A stretch of 8,508 bases of DNA from Bacteroidales bacterium (GCA_031286005.1 JAITVC010000302.1:1-8508), one strand, 5' to 3'. Positions 1 to 6,664 are shown, counted from the stretch's first letter. Translations and numbers: made by a program. The notes: generated by a model from the letters alone, not told the origin.

Positions 1-653
1 TGAAATCAAAAAAACCAAAGAATCAAATTGGAAGGTATCTACGCGAACTTTCCATAGTTGTGTTAGGCGTTGCTATTACGCTTTCTGTCGGCATTTGGAT
101 TAACAATGCAAAAGACAAGAAAGACTTAAAACTCTATTTGAATGCCATAAAGATTGAGTTGGAAGATAACCTTAAAAATTTTGAAAAGGATAAACAGCCT
201 TTGGAATTAGCTGTTAAATATGGAAAATATTTAAATTCAAAAGCCCCCAACTCCTTACACCAAGATACGATCATTAATAACTTTGCGTCTCAAGGTGGCG
301 TTTATTTTGTAAAAAAATATACGACTAAGAGAAATGCTTTTGAGATGTTGAAAAATTCAGGTCTTATGCGCTTGATTGAGGATAAAGACATATTATTATT
401 TTTATGGGACACCTATACTAAATTAGATAATGCAGAGTTTTTACTTAACGAATTTATACAATTCAAAAAAGATGAAATGGTCTTGGAAATGCATAATAAT
501 TTTAACGCACCGGCGCCGTTGTATAATTTTTATACGCAATCTATGGTGCCCAACCAAATGTTGATTGTTTGTAACCAAGCGATAGAACTCTTAAAGATAG
601 CCCTATCCAGATTTGATGAAATAGAAAATGGTAAAACATTGAAGCAAAAATAA
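1..653 (+). CDS. DUF6090-like single-pass membrane protein (first base of start codon cut off)
   Basis: The reading frame is open to the left edge. Bases 1-2 are TG, followed by codons for KSKKPKNQIGRYL, so the gene most likely starts at an ATG whose A lies one base outside the window, giving a protein of about 217 residues. A GTG at 60 is internal. The N-terminus has a short basic stretch, the segment YLREL, then one hydrophobic helix (about residues 17-34) ending in WINN, followed by a charged region with coiled-coil potential (KDKKDLKLYLNAIKIELEDN). This 'RE-L-hydrophobic-INN' layout is typical of DUF6090 proteins, which are abundant in Bacteroidota and have no established function. The rest would lie outside or inside the inner membrane as a mainly helical domain; the topology is not certain. 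The family assignment comes from recognising the pattern and not from a search. It ends one base before a terminator, so it is the last gene of its transcript. Confidence 0.75.
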   Translation, partial: KSKKPKNQIGRYLRELSIVVLGVAITLSVGIWINNAKDKKDLKLYLNAIKIELEDNLKNFEKDKQPLELAVKYGKYLNSKAPNSLHQDTIINNFASQGGVYFVKKYTTKRNAFEMLKNSGLMRLIEDKDILLFLWDTYTKLDNAEFLLNEFIQFKKDEMVLEMHNNFNAPAPLYNFYTQSMVPNQMLIVCNQAIELLKIALSRFDEIENGKTLKQK

Positions 654-677
654 AAAAGCCCCGTTAGGGGCTATTTT
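654..677. terminator. Bidirectional intrinsic terminator between DUF6090-like gene and tRNA-Gly
   Basis: A 6-bp stem AGCCCC/GGGGCT (657-662 and 667-672) with a GTTA loop is flanked by AAAA on the left and ATTTT on the right. Read on the minus strand the stem is followed by six T's, so it is the stronger terminator for the tRNA transcript; read on plus it ends the first gene. Confidence 0.8.
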
Positions 678-678
678 G

Positions 679-751
<73 letters not shown>

Positions 752-762
752 AAAAGGGATTG

Positions 763-794
763 CAAAGTTACAAAAAAAAATTGAATTGACCAAA
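763..794 (-). promoter_or_regulatory. Bacteroidota-type promoter of tRNA-Gly
   Basis: On the minus strand a -7 element TAACTTTG (770 to 763) is preceded by a -33 element TTTG (794 to 791) with a 20-base spacer, matching the TTTG-N19-21-TAnnTTTG consensus. The tRNA 5' end lies about 12 bases downstream, so the leader is only a few bases long. Confidence 0.75.
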
Positions 795-843
795 TTTTTT
801 TGAAAAAAGACATTTTTGTTTTGCAAGCACCTCAAAATAAAGT

Positions 844-874
844 TTTGTCAATATAAAAAAAAGTCGTATCTTTG
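844..874 (+). promoter_or_regulatory. Promoter of the OmpA-like/TPR lipoprotein gene
   Basis: TTTG at 844-847 and TATCTTTG at 867-874 are separated by 19 bases, a good fit to the Bacteroidota consensus. It decides the start of the downstream gene: a TTG at 872 in the same frame lies inside the -7 element, so translation should start at the ATG at 902, about 20 bases after the expected transcription start. Confidence 0.8.
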
Positions 875-901
875 CACGATAAACTAATACAAAAAACGAA
901 A

Positions 902-2740
902 ATGAGCGCAAAAATTTTGAGAATCTCTGTACTGGTTGTTATTGCAGGCTTTTTGATGATAAGTTGCAATAACTTGAAAAACATGGTTAAAAAGCATCCA
1001 ACGGATGCCGAATACGTGCAAACGCCCAACCCCATGGAAATGCACGGCGACAAAGTGAAGATTAATGTCGAAGGAACTTACAAACCCAAGTATTTCCACA
1101 AAAAAGCAGGGGTATTCTTTCAACCTGAGTTGCAATACGAAGGCGGTACACTACTCCTAAAACCGATTATCCTAAGGGGAGAATCTGTACAAAACATCGA
1201 CGGTACAACCATCAACAATGCCAACGGTGGAAAATTCACGTATACCGACGAGATTCCGTATAAACCGGAATACAAAACATCAAAATTAGTCGTAACCCCA
1301 ACCGTGTTCCAAGCCAAAAGAGCAAAAGACACGGCCCCAAGCACAACAGAACAAGCCGCTGCATTAAAGAAATCGCTACCGCTTAGCCAAAAAGAACTTG
1401 CTGTTGGAACAAATACTACGCCTAATTTAGCCGATAACACATCCGCAAAACCAACATTCGCCAAAGATAACTATAAAAAACCGGACAATGTTTTTAAAAC
1501 AACGCCCCTGTTTTTTGTCGTAGATATGTCTAATCTAAACATGAATTTAGCAGCAAACAAAAGTGACGCCGCCAAAGAAGCATTTGCCGCGATGAACCAA
1601 GCGTTGAAAGATTCGCAAGAAATTGCATCTATTAAGATAAACGGTTGGGCTTCTCCGGAAGGCGAGTTGGTGCGCAATGGCGATTTGTCGAATGCTCGTT
1701 CGAAAACCGGCGAAAAATTCCTTCGTGATAACTACAAAAAAGTCATTGATGCGCAAGTAAAAGAATACAACAAAAATCTAAAAAGAGGCGAAAAACGCAT
1801 CACGGCAAAAGATTTAACCAAAGAATTGCCGATAACCATCGAAGGCAAACAAGAAGATTGGGATGGCTTTATGAAAAACCTGCAAGCCTCTAATATTGCC
1901 GATAAAGACCAAATGATTAGAACGATTTCTTCAGGTTCATCGGATGATGCCAAACACAAAGACATCAATACCATGGTAGCCGCTTATCCCGAAGTGGAAG
2001 AGCAATTGCTGCCGCCGTTGCGCCGTGCGGAAATTGTGATCGAACAAGTAGTTCCGGCCAATACGAATGAGGAAATGGCTCAACTGTCAACAGAAAACCC
2101 GAAAGAGTTAACCGTTGAAGAATTGTTGTTCGCTGCAACGTTGACCAATGACAAAGCGCAAAAGTTGCAAATCTACACAAATGCCACACAAGTCTATCCC
2201 GAAGATTGGAGAGGTTTCAACGATGTGGCGTTTTGCGAAATTGAAAACAAAAACTTCGATGCAGCAGATGCTGCCTTGCAAAAAGCCAATACATTATCGC
2301 CCAACAATGCCGCTGTTTTGAACAACTTGGGTGTGGTAGCATTAAGCAAGAAAGATAACGAAAAAGCCAAACAATATTTCAACGATGCCAAAGCAAAAGG
2401 CAATGCCGAAGCCGGCGGCAATTTGGCTCCTATCTTAATCCAAGAAGGCGATTATACGGCTGCAACTGCTGTAACAACAGGCCGTGCGGGAGATTTAAAT
2501 TTAGCCTTGTCGCAAATCTTATCCAACGATTTGGTGGGCGCAAAACAAACCTTAGCTGCTGCTGAAAATTCGCCAAAAGCCAATTATCTGAAAGCCATCG
2601 TTGCTGCTCGCGAAGACAATGCCAACGAGATTTATGCCAACTTGAAGAACACCGATGCCGACTTCAAAAAACAAGCGCAAACCGATATTGAATTCCGCAA
2701 ATATGTGAACGAAATCGAGTTTACCAACGCTACGAAATAA
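902..2740 (+). CDS. Lipoprotein with OmpA-C-like segment and TPR-type repeats
   Basis: A 612-residue predicted lipoprotein. Residues 1-21 form a signal peptide with hydrophobic core LRISVLVVIAGFLM, then Cys22 after I-S, the expected signal peptidase II site, so it should be lipid-anchored in the outer membrane. Residues 40-135 are a beta-rich region of unknown role. Residues 140-200 are a low-complexity, Lys/Thr/Ala-rich linker. Residues 203-382 look like an OmpA-C-type fold: VVDMSNLNMN, then IKINGWASPEG, then RNGDLSNARS (the N-x-x-LS-x-x-R signature), an insertion with a conserved-looking W320/DKDQMI segment, and PPLRRAEIVIE at the end. This split layout resembles OmpA-like proteins of Bacteroidota that carry an insertion in the domain. 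The Asp that usually binds diaminopimelate (the TD of GYTD) is replaced by AS, so peptidoglycan binding is doubtful. Residues 405-500 hold TPR-like helix pairs (WRGFNDVAFCEIENKNFDAA, LNNLGVVALSKKDNEKAKQY), and helical repeats continue to about 590. It is monocistronic. A role in envelope scaffolding is inference. Confidence 0.8.
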   Translation: MSAKILRISVLVVIAGFLMISCNNLKNMVKKHPTDAEYVQTPNPMEMHGDKVKINVEGTYKPKYFHKKAGVFFQPELQYEGGTLLLKPIILRGESVQNIDGTTINNANGGKFTYTDEIPYKPEYKTSKLVVTPTVFQAKRAKDTAPSTTEQAAALKKSLPLSQKELAVGTNTTPNLADNTSAKPTFAKDNYKKPDNVFKTTPLFFVVDMSNLNMNLAANKSDAAKEAFAAMNQALKDSQEIASIKINGWASPEGELVRNGDLSNARSKTGEKFLRDNYKKVIDAQVKEYNKNLKRGEKRITAKDLTKELPITIEGKQEDWDGFMKNLQASNIADKDQMIRTISSGSSDDAKHKDINTMVAAYPEVEEQLLPPLRRAEIVIEQVVPANTNEEMAQLSTENPKELTVEELLFAATLTNDKAQKLQIYTNATQVYPEDWRGFNDVAFCEIENKNFDAADAALQKANTLSPNNAAVLNNLGVVALSKKDNEKAKQYFNDAKAKGNAEAGGNLAPILIQEGDYTAATAVTTGRAGDLNLALSQILSNDLVGAKQTLAAAENSPKANYLKAIVAAREDNANEIYANLKNTDADFKKQAQTDIEFRKYVNEIEFTNATK

Positions 2741-2760
2741 ACAACCGTCGTAGAATTATA

Positions 2761-2791
2761 AAAGGGAAAAGCATGCTTTTCCCTTTTTTTT
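2761..2791 (+). terminator. Terminator with a perfect 26-bp palindromic stem
   Basis: Positions 2761-2786 are a perfect palindrome (AAAGGGAAAA-GCATGC-TTTTCCCTTT) running into a T tract that ends at 2791. It starts 20 bases after the stop codon of the lipoprotein gene. The opposite strand has only four T's after the stem, so it should act mainly on plus-strand transcripts. Confidence 0.88.
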
Positions 2792-2804
2792 ATCCGTTTG
2801 GATG

Positions 2805-2989
2805 TTGCAAAACTTTATGCAAATGATAAACTATTTATTTTCTTCCTTGCATAATGTTATGCAACTAATAAAACTTTTATTTTGTCCTTGCATAACATTA
2901 TGCAACCAATAAATTTTTTATTTTCATACTTGCACATCATTATGCAAGTAGCAAAACATTTGTTTTTATCCTTGCATATTGTTTTGCAA
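2805..2989. repeat. Five-copy array of TTGCA-N8-TGCAA inverted repeats, period 41-42 bp
   Basis: Five 18-bp units start at 2805, 2847, 2888, 2930 and 2972 (steps of 42, 41, 42, 42). All five keep the arms TTGCA and TGCAA exactly, while the eight central bases vary. Units 2 and 3 are near-perfect 8-bp stems (TTGCATAA/TTATGCAA); in units 4 and 5 the stem is instead extended outward (TACTTGCA/TGCAAGTA and CCTTGCA/TGCAAGG). The 23-24 bp spacers are also related to each other and carry a smaller 5+3+5 palindrome (ATAAA-N3-TTTAT); the fourth spacer has GCAAA-N3-TTTGT, where a T-A pair has become C-G. No reading frame of interest crosses it. It fills the gap between a + gene that is already terminated at 2791 and the 3' end of a - gene, so any transcript over it would be the tail of folK/dNK. 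Function unknown: binding array, tandem RNA hairpins or a mobile-repeat family are all possible. Confidence 0.9.
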
Positions 2990-3015
2990 GGGGATTTTCA
3001 CTAAAATTTCTGTTA

Positions 3016-4194
3016 TTAAACGATGCGCAACCCCCGTATCGAAATCTCGTTGGCTGGATAATCCTCCGCCAACAAGCTGAGGATTTTTTGGTAATCTTCC
3101 GGATTCTTCACAAAATCCAAATCATTCACATCAATAATCAACACCCGCTGGTTTTGGGTGTTCTTAAAATGCTCCAAATAGCCGTCCTGCAATTGCGCCA
3201 AGTAGTCCAATTCGATGTTTTGTTCATAATCCCGCCCGCGTTTAACGATATTCGCCTTCAATTTTTCGGGCGAAGCGTAGAGATACACCAACAAATCGGG
3301 CTTGGGCAACGTGGCGAAGATGATGTGAAACAGTTTCGCATAAAGTGAAAACACATCTTCCGAAAGGGTTTTTCCGGCAAAAATCAACGATTTCTCGGTG
3401 ATATAATCCGACACAACCGTGTCGTGAAACAAATCGGGCGCAATCAAATGCTCCTGCAACTGCTGAAAACGCTCGGCCATAAACGACAATTCGACGGGGA
3501 ACGCATATTGCTCCGGATTTTCATAGAATTTGGGCAAGAATGGATTCTCCGCAAAATGTTCGAGCACAAGTTTCGCATTAAGTGTTTCGGACAACATGGT
3601 GGCCAAAGTCGTTTTGCCCACTCCAATTACACCCTCTATCGCAATATATGGATATTTGGGCGGATGCAGGGTAAGGGACACACGTGCATCGCCTTCGTCC
3701 AAACGTTCAACCCGACTATTATCCGCACAATCCCGCAACAGTTCGGCGGTCGTTTTATTCAAAACAGGATGACTAAAATCCGGTGCAATATCGTTTAACG
3801 GAAGCAGAACAAACCGTCGCGAATGTAGGTGTTTATGGGGAATTTGGAGGTTTTCCGTTTGGATAATTTGATGGTCGTAATATAAAATATCAATATCAAT
3901 CGTTCGCGACATATAGGTTGTGGCCGTGCTTGTATCGCTTTCACGAATGCGTCCCAAATCTTTTTCAATATCCAAGATTTCCGTTAAAACCGTTTCCGGC
4001 GAAAACACGGTTTTGCAGCGAACAGCTTGATTGTAGAACCAGTCGGCACAATCGAACCCCCACGGTTCGGAGCGGTAAATGGGCGATTGGTCTACAATTG
4101 GACCGATGCGCTTTTGGATAAAATCCTTTGACTTTTCGAGTGTTTCGCAACACTTCCCAACATTTGCACCTAAAATAAGAAAAACAGACGGCAT
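3016..4194 (-). CDS. folK: FolK / deoxynucleoside kinase fusion protein
   Basis: Two enzymes in one 392-residue chain. Residues 1-165 are 6-hydroxymethyl-7,8-dihydropterin pyrophosphokinase (folate synthesis; ATP pyrophosphoryl transfer). Visible markers are FLILGANVGK at the start, QSPIYRSEPWG (about 36-46), FYNQAV (53-58), LGRIR (80-84), SRTIDIDIL (96-104) and HKHLHSRRFVLLPLNDIAPD (120-139). Residues 183-375 are a deoxynucleoside kinase of the dCK/dGK type (dNTP salvage): P-loop GVIGVGKT (188-195) with Lys194, the likely catalytic Glu212 in LEHFAENPF, SDYITEKSLIF (262-272), and the Arg-rich lid KRGRDYE (318-324). A linker of about 20 residues joins them. Both domains look complete. The open frame extends upstream to 4221, but that ATG lies at the -7 box, so the start is set at the ATG at 4194 (MPSVFLILGA). 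It is transcribed alone, divergent from sppA. Confidence 0.93.
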   Translation of the reverse strand: MPSVFLILGANVGKCCETLEKSKDFIQKRIGPIVDQSPIYRSEPWGFDCADWFYNQAVRCKTVFSPETVLTEILDIEKDLGRIRESDTSTATTYMSRTIDIDILYYDHQIIQTENLQIPHKHLHSRRFVLLPLNDIAPDFSHPVLNKTTAELLRDCADNSRVERLDEGDARVSLTLHPPKYPYIAIEGVIGVGKTTLATMLSETLNAKLVLEHFAENPFLPKFYENPEQYAFPVELSFMAERFQQLQEHLIAPDLFHDTVVSDYITEKSLIFAGKTLSEDVFSLYAKLFHIIFATLPKPDLLVYLYASPEKLKANIVKRGRDYEQNIELDYLAQLQDGYLEHFKNTQNQRVLIIDVNDLDFVKNPEDYQKILSLLAEDYPANEISIRGLRIV

Positions 4195-4208
4195 GTAAAA
4201 ATTTTTTA

Positions 4209-4240
4209 TGCAAAGATACAAATTTTTTTGTATCTTTGCA
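4209..4240. promoter_or_regulatory. Symmetrical back-to-back promoters for folK/dNK (-) and sppA (+)
   Basis: A perfect 14-bp inverted repeat (4209-4222 TGCAAAGATACAAA and 4227-4240 TTTGTATCTTTGCA, four T's in the centre) contains two TATCTTTG -7 elements, one per strand: 4218 to 4211 on minus and 4231-4238 on plus. The -7 boxes are 12 bases apart, so the -33 zone of each promoter falls on the -7 box of the other and two polymerases could not bind at once. The -33 elements are poor on both sides. Expected leaders are about 10 bases for folK/dNK and about 25 for sppA. Confidence 0.82.
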
Positions 4241-4268
4241 GCAATTATTCACCTTTAAAATTATTATC

Positions 4269-6014
4269 ATGAAACAGTTTTTGAAGTTCGTCTTGGCCAG
4301 CATTGTAGGCGGGATTATTTTATTTTTTATTGGCGTATTTTTGATGGTTGGTATGCTTTCAACTGCGGTGTCAAACGATACGCAGACACTCACTTTGAAA
4401 GATAAATCCATTTTGGAAATCACAATGGCCTACGGAATGCCCGATAGAGCGATGGCCGCAATGCCCACATTCGATGGAAGTTCAACAGTGGGTTTGAATA
4501 CTGCCATGGAAGCCCTTAATAACGCTAAAACGGATGATAAAATTCAGGGTATTTTTCTAAATCTTGCGCTTATGGGCGATGCATCTTTAACCACAGTGCA
4601 AGAGTTTCGCCAAGCTATAGAGGACTTCAAAACGTCTGGAAAGTTTGTGTGGGCGTATAGCGATACCTATTCGCAAACCATGTATTACTTGGCATCAGTG
4701 GCCGATAAAGTGTATCTTCACAACGAAGGACAATTGCTGTTCAACGGTCTTTCAAGCCAATCGTTCTTCTTAAAAGGCGCATTGGCCAAACTTGGCGTGG
4801 ATATGCAAATTATCCGTCATGGTAAATATAAAAGTGCAATCGAGCCGTTTGTAAACGAACAAATGAGTCCCGAAAATCGCGAACAAACCCAACGATACCT
4901 CAATGGTTTGTGGAATGCCATGATAGCCGATATTTCAAAAAGTAGAAATATCCCCGCCCAAGAACTAAATCGTATTGCCGACGAAATGTTGGCAATGGAA
5001 CCCGAAGCCGCCCAAGAATTGAACATGATAGACGATGTGATTAGCCACAACGATATGTTGCAACTGTTGGCCGATGCCGTAAAAGAAGAAAACATCGAGA
5101 AATTGGAATTTGTTGACTTTAAAAAATACGCCAAAGCGCCAATCAAAGCCGAAAAAACAAGCAAAAACCGCATTGCCGTTATCTATGCTCAAGGCGAAAT
5201 CGGTATGGGACAAGGTGCAGCCTACGCCATTGGCTCTGAAAGCATGTCGCAAGCCATTCGCAAAGCGGCAAACGATGATAAAATCAAAGCAATTGTATTG
5301 CGTGTAAATTCGCCGGGAGGCAGTGCGTTGGCATCGGATATTATTTTGCAAGAAATAATGGCCGCTAAAGCGAAAAAACCGGTAGTGGCGTCATTCGGAC
5401 GGTATGCAGCAAGTGGCGGATACTATATTTCTTGTGGCGCGAATTATATTTTTGCACAGCCAACCACACTCACAGGGTCTATCGGCGTGTTTGGCACAAT
5501 TCCAAACATAAAAGAATTACTCAACGAAAAGTTAGGTGTAACAACAGATGAGGTTTCGACCAATACCAATGGCGGTTTCCTAAACCTCACTCGCCCGATG
5601 ACAACTTTTGAACAAACCAAAATGCAAGCCATGATTGAGCGAGTTTATGGCACATTTATTACACATGTGGCAAATGGTCGCAACTTGAACAAAGATTATG
5701 TAGACTCAATTGGTCAGGGTCGTGTTTGGAATGGCACAGATGCCAAAGAAATCGGATTGGTAGATGAAATTGGCGGTTTGAAAGAAGCGTTGGCTAAAGC
5801 GGCAGAATTGGCCAAGATCGACGATTATAAGATTTATAACTATCCGAAAGAAAAAGATCAATTCCAACAAATCATGGAGATGCTTGGCGAAACCAAGATC
5901 AGAATGGTCAAATCCGAGATGGGCGACTTGTATCCAATGTATGAATTTTGCAAATCAGTTTCGCTGAAACCACAAGTTATGGCTCGTTTACCGTATATTG
6001 AAGAAATTCGATAA
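4269..6014 (+). CDS. sppA: Signal peptide peptidase SppA, long (67K) form
   Basis: A membrane-anchored serine/lysine protease that degrades signal peptides left after secretion. The protein has 581 residues, near the usual size of the two-domain 67K type (E. coli SppA is about 618). Residues 6-29 form one N-terminal transmembrane helix (FVLASIVGGIILFF core). The N-terminal protease domain carries the likely general base Lys188 in HGKYKSAIEPF; the C-terminal domain carries VNSPGGSA (346-353) and the likely nucleophile Ser382 in YAASGGYYIS, followed by LTGSIGVFG (401-409). Splitting the Ser/Lys dyad over two domains is the known arrangement of this type, and both residues are present. The frame opens at 4236, but that codon lies inside the -7 element; the ATG at 4269 (MKQFLKFV) gives a proper membrane anchor and a leader of about 25 bases. 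The next gene starts directly at the base after its stop codon. Confidence 0.95.
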   Translation: MKQFLKFVLASIVGGIILFFIGVFLMVGMLSTAVSNDTQTLTLKDKSILEITMAYGMPDRAMAAMPTFDGSSTVGLNTAMEALNNAKTDDKIQGIFLNLALMGDASLTTVQEFRQAIEDFKTSGKFVWAYSDTYSQTMYYLASVADKVYLHNEGQLLFNGLSSQSFFLKGALAKLGVDMQIIRHGKYKSAIEPFVNEQMSPENREQTQRYLNGLWNAMIADISKSRNIPAQELNRIADEMLAMEPEAAQELNMIDDVISHNDMLQLLADAVKEENIEKLEFVDFKKYAKAPIKAEKTSKNRIAVIYAQGEIGMGQGAAYAIGSESMSQAIRKAANDDKIKAIVLRVNSPGGSALASDIILQEIMAAKAKKPVVASFGRYAASGGYYISCGANYIFAQPTTLTGSIGVFGTIPNIKELLNEKLGVTTDEVSTNTNGGFLNLTRPMTTFEQTKMQAMIERVYGTFITHVANGRNLNKDYVDSIGQGRVWNGTDAKEIGLVDEIGGLKEALAKAAELAKIDDYKIYNYPKEKDQFQQIMEMLGETKIRMVKSEMGDLYPMYEFCKSVSLKPQVMARLPYIEEIR

Positions 6015-6362
6015 ATGCAAGCCATAGTTGTTGAGGGTCGAAAAATTGGCCGTACATTGGGTTTCCCTACGGCCAATTTAGAATTTGAAAATAGTAGCCA
6101 AATGCCGCCAAACGGCGTTTATGCCGTTGATGTAATCATAAACAACCAACTATTCAAAGGTGTGCTCAATGTAGGAATCCGTCCCACATTCGGAGCATCC
6201 GAAAGAGTCGCCGAAGTGCACATCTTAGACTTCAACCAAATTATCTACGGCCGAACCATAGATATAACCATCCGAAAGTTCATCCGCAGCGAACAAACGT
6301 TTGATACTCCGGATGCCCTCAAACAACAAATACAAAAAGACAAAGCACAAGCATCAATATAA
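6015..6362 (+). CDS. Riboflavin kinase, stand-alone RibF C-terminal domain
   Basis: A 115-residue protein matching only the flavokinase half of bifunctional RibF (usually about 310 residues). It should phosphorylate riboflavin to FMN with ATP. Visible motifs are GRKIGRTLGFPTANL (8-22) with the PTAN nucleotide/metal-binding motif at 18-21, NGVYAV (33-38), GVLNVGIRPTFG (49-60), AEVHILDF (66-73) with Glu67 as the likely catalytic base, and YGRTIDITIRKFIRSE (78-93). The N-terminal FMN adenylyltransferase domain is absent. Since the ATG follows the sppA stop with no gap and starts at the domain boundary, this looks like a real short gene rather than a frame-broken one. Translation is probably coupled to sppA. 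A second, full-length RibF elsewhere in the genome would be expected to make FAD. All catalytic residues I can name are kept, so activity is likely. Confidence 0.87.
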   Translation: MQAIVVEGRKIGRTLGFPTANLEFENSSQMPPNGVYAVDVIINNQLFKGVLNVGIRPTFGASERVAEVHILDFNQIIYGRTIDITIRKFIRSEQTFDTPDALKQQIQKDKAQASI

Positions 6363-6396
6363 AAAAAAGAGCGGTGAAATCACCGCTCTTTTTTTG
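6363..6396. terminator. Strong bidirectional terminator
   Basis: A run of A's, then AGAGCGGTGA, an AA centre and TCACCGCTCT followed by a run of T's: a GC-rich stem of about 10 bp (6368-6389) extended by A-T pairs. It sits directly after the riboflavin kinase stop and 17 bases past the end of the convergent small lipoprotein, so it serves both. Confidence 0.92.
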
Positions 6397-6400
6397 TAAT

Positions 6401-6420
6401 CGAAATAATTAATTATTTCG
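6401..6420. repeat. Perfect 20-bp palindrome over the stop codon of the small lipoprotein
   Basis: CGAAATAATT is followed at once by its reverse complement AATTATTTCG. It covers the last codons and TAA of the minus-strand gene. It may be a chance AT-rich palindrome or a small 3' mRNA hairpin upstream of the terminator. Confidence 0.6.
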
Positions 6421-6616
6421 CTGGAGTTTCAGCCGGAGTTTCAGTAGCTGGTGCTTCTTCAGCAACAGGTGCTTCTTCAACAACAACTTCTTCAGTTGCT
6501 ACAACTTCTTCGGTTGCAACTGCTTCTTCTGTAGCCTCTGCTTCTTTAGCAGCGTTATTGCAAGCGGCAAAAGATACCATCGATGCAACAGCTAATAATG
6601 CAAATACTTTTTTCAT
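6413..6616 (-). CDS. Very small acidic lipoprotein or secreted protein, low complexity
   Basis: A 67-residue protein. Residues 1-18 (MKKVFALLAVASMVSFAA) are a clear export signal, and Cys19 followed by NN suggests lipid attachment, although the lipobox F-A-A-C is less than ideal. The mature part of about 48 residues is made almost only of Ala, Glu, Thr, Val and Pro, with repeated VATEE/VVEEAP units, so it should be strongly acidic and unfolded. It has its own promoter and a terminator, and the reading frame agrees with the signal peptide, so it is a true gene. Similar short Ala/Glu-rich lipoproteins occur in Bacteroidota under the name hypothetical protein; no function is known to me. Confidence 0.82.
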   Translation of the reverse strand: MKKVFALLAVASMVSFAACNNAAKEAEATEEAVATEEVVATEEVVVEEAPVAEEAPATETPAETPAK

Positions 6617-6664
6617 GATAATTTGATTTTTAGTTTTGATTCAACATAAATTGATTTGACGGTG

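Noticed and set aside
872..901. Upstream TTG start (872) for the OmpA-like/TPR lipoprotein
   Set aside because: The codon overlaps the TATCTTTG -7 element, and the ATG at 902 begins a proper lipoprotein signal peptide.
1120..2421. Minus-strand open frames opposite the OmpA-like/TPR lipoprotein
   Set aside because: Short antisense frames with no family features; the plus-strand signal peptide and repeats explain the region.
2805..2989. Repeat array as a CRISPR
   Set aside because: The spacers are related to each other and the 'repeat' is only exact in short arms; no cas gene is present and repeat length is too short.
2805..2989. Repeat array as ParB (parS) or XerCD (dif) site cluster
   Set aside because: The TTGCA-N8-TGCAA motif does not match the parS consensus (GTTNCACGTGAAC) or the asymmetrical 28-bp dif form.
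3088..3798. Plus-strand open frames opposite folK/dNK
   Set aside because: They are antisense shadows of a clearly conserved two-domain enzyme, without recognisable motifs or a promoter.
4195..4268. Longer starts for folK/dNK (4221) and sppA (4236)
   Set aside because: Both lie at or inside the -7 boxes of their own promoters; the internal ATGs give the conserved N-termini.
4817..5632. Open frames overlapping sppA on both strands
   Set aside because: Shadows in other frames of SppA, whose catalytic motifs are intact in the main frame.
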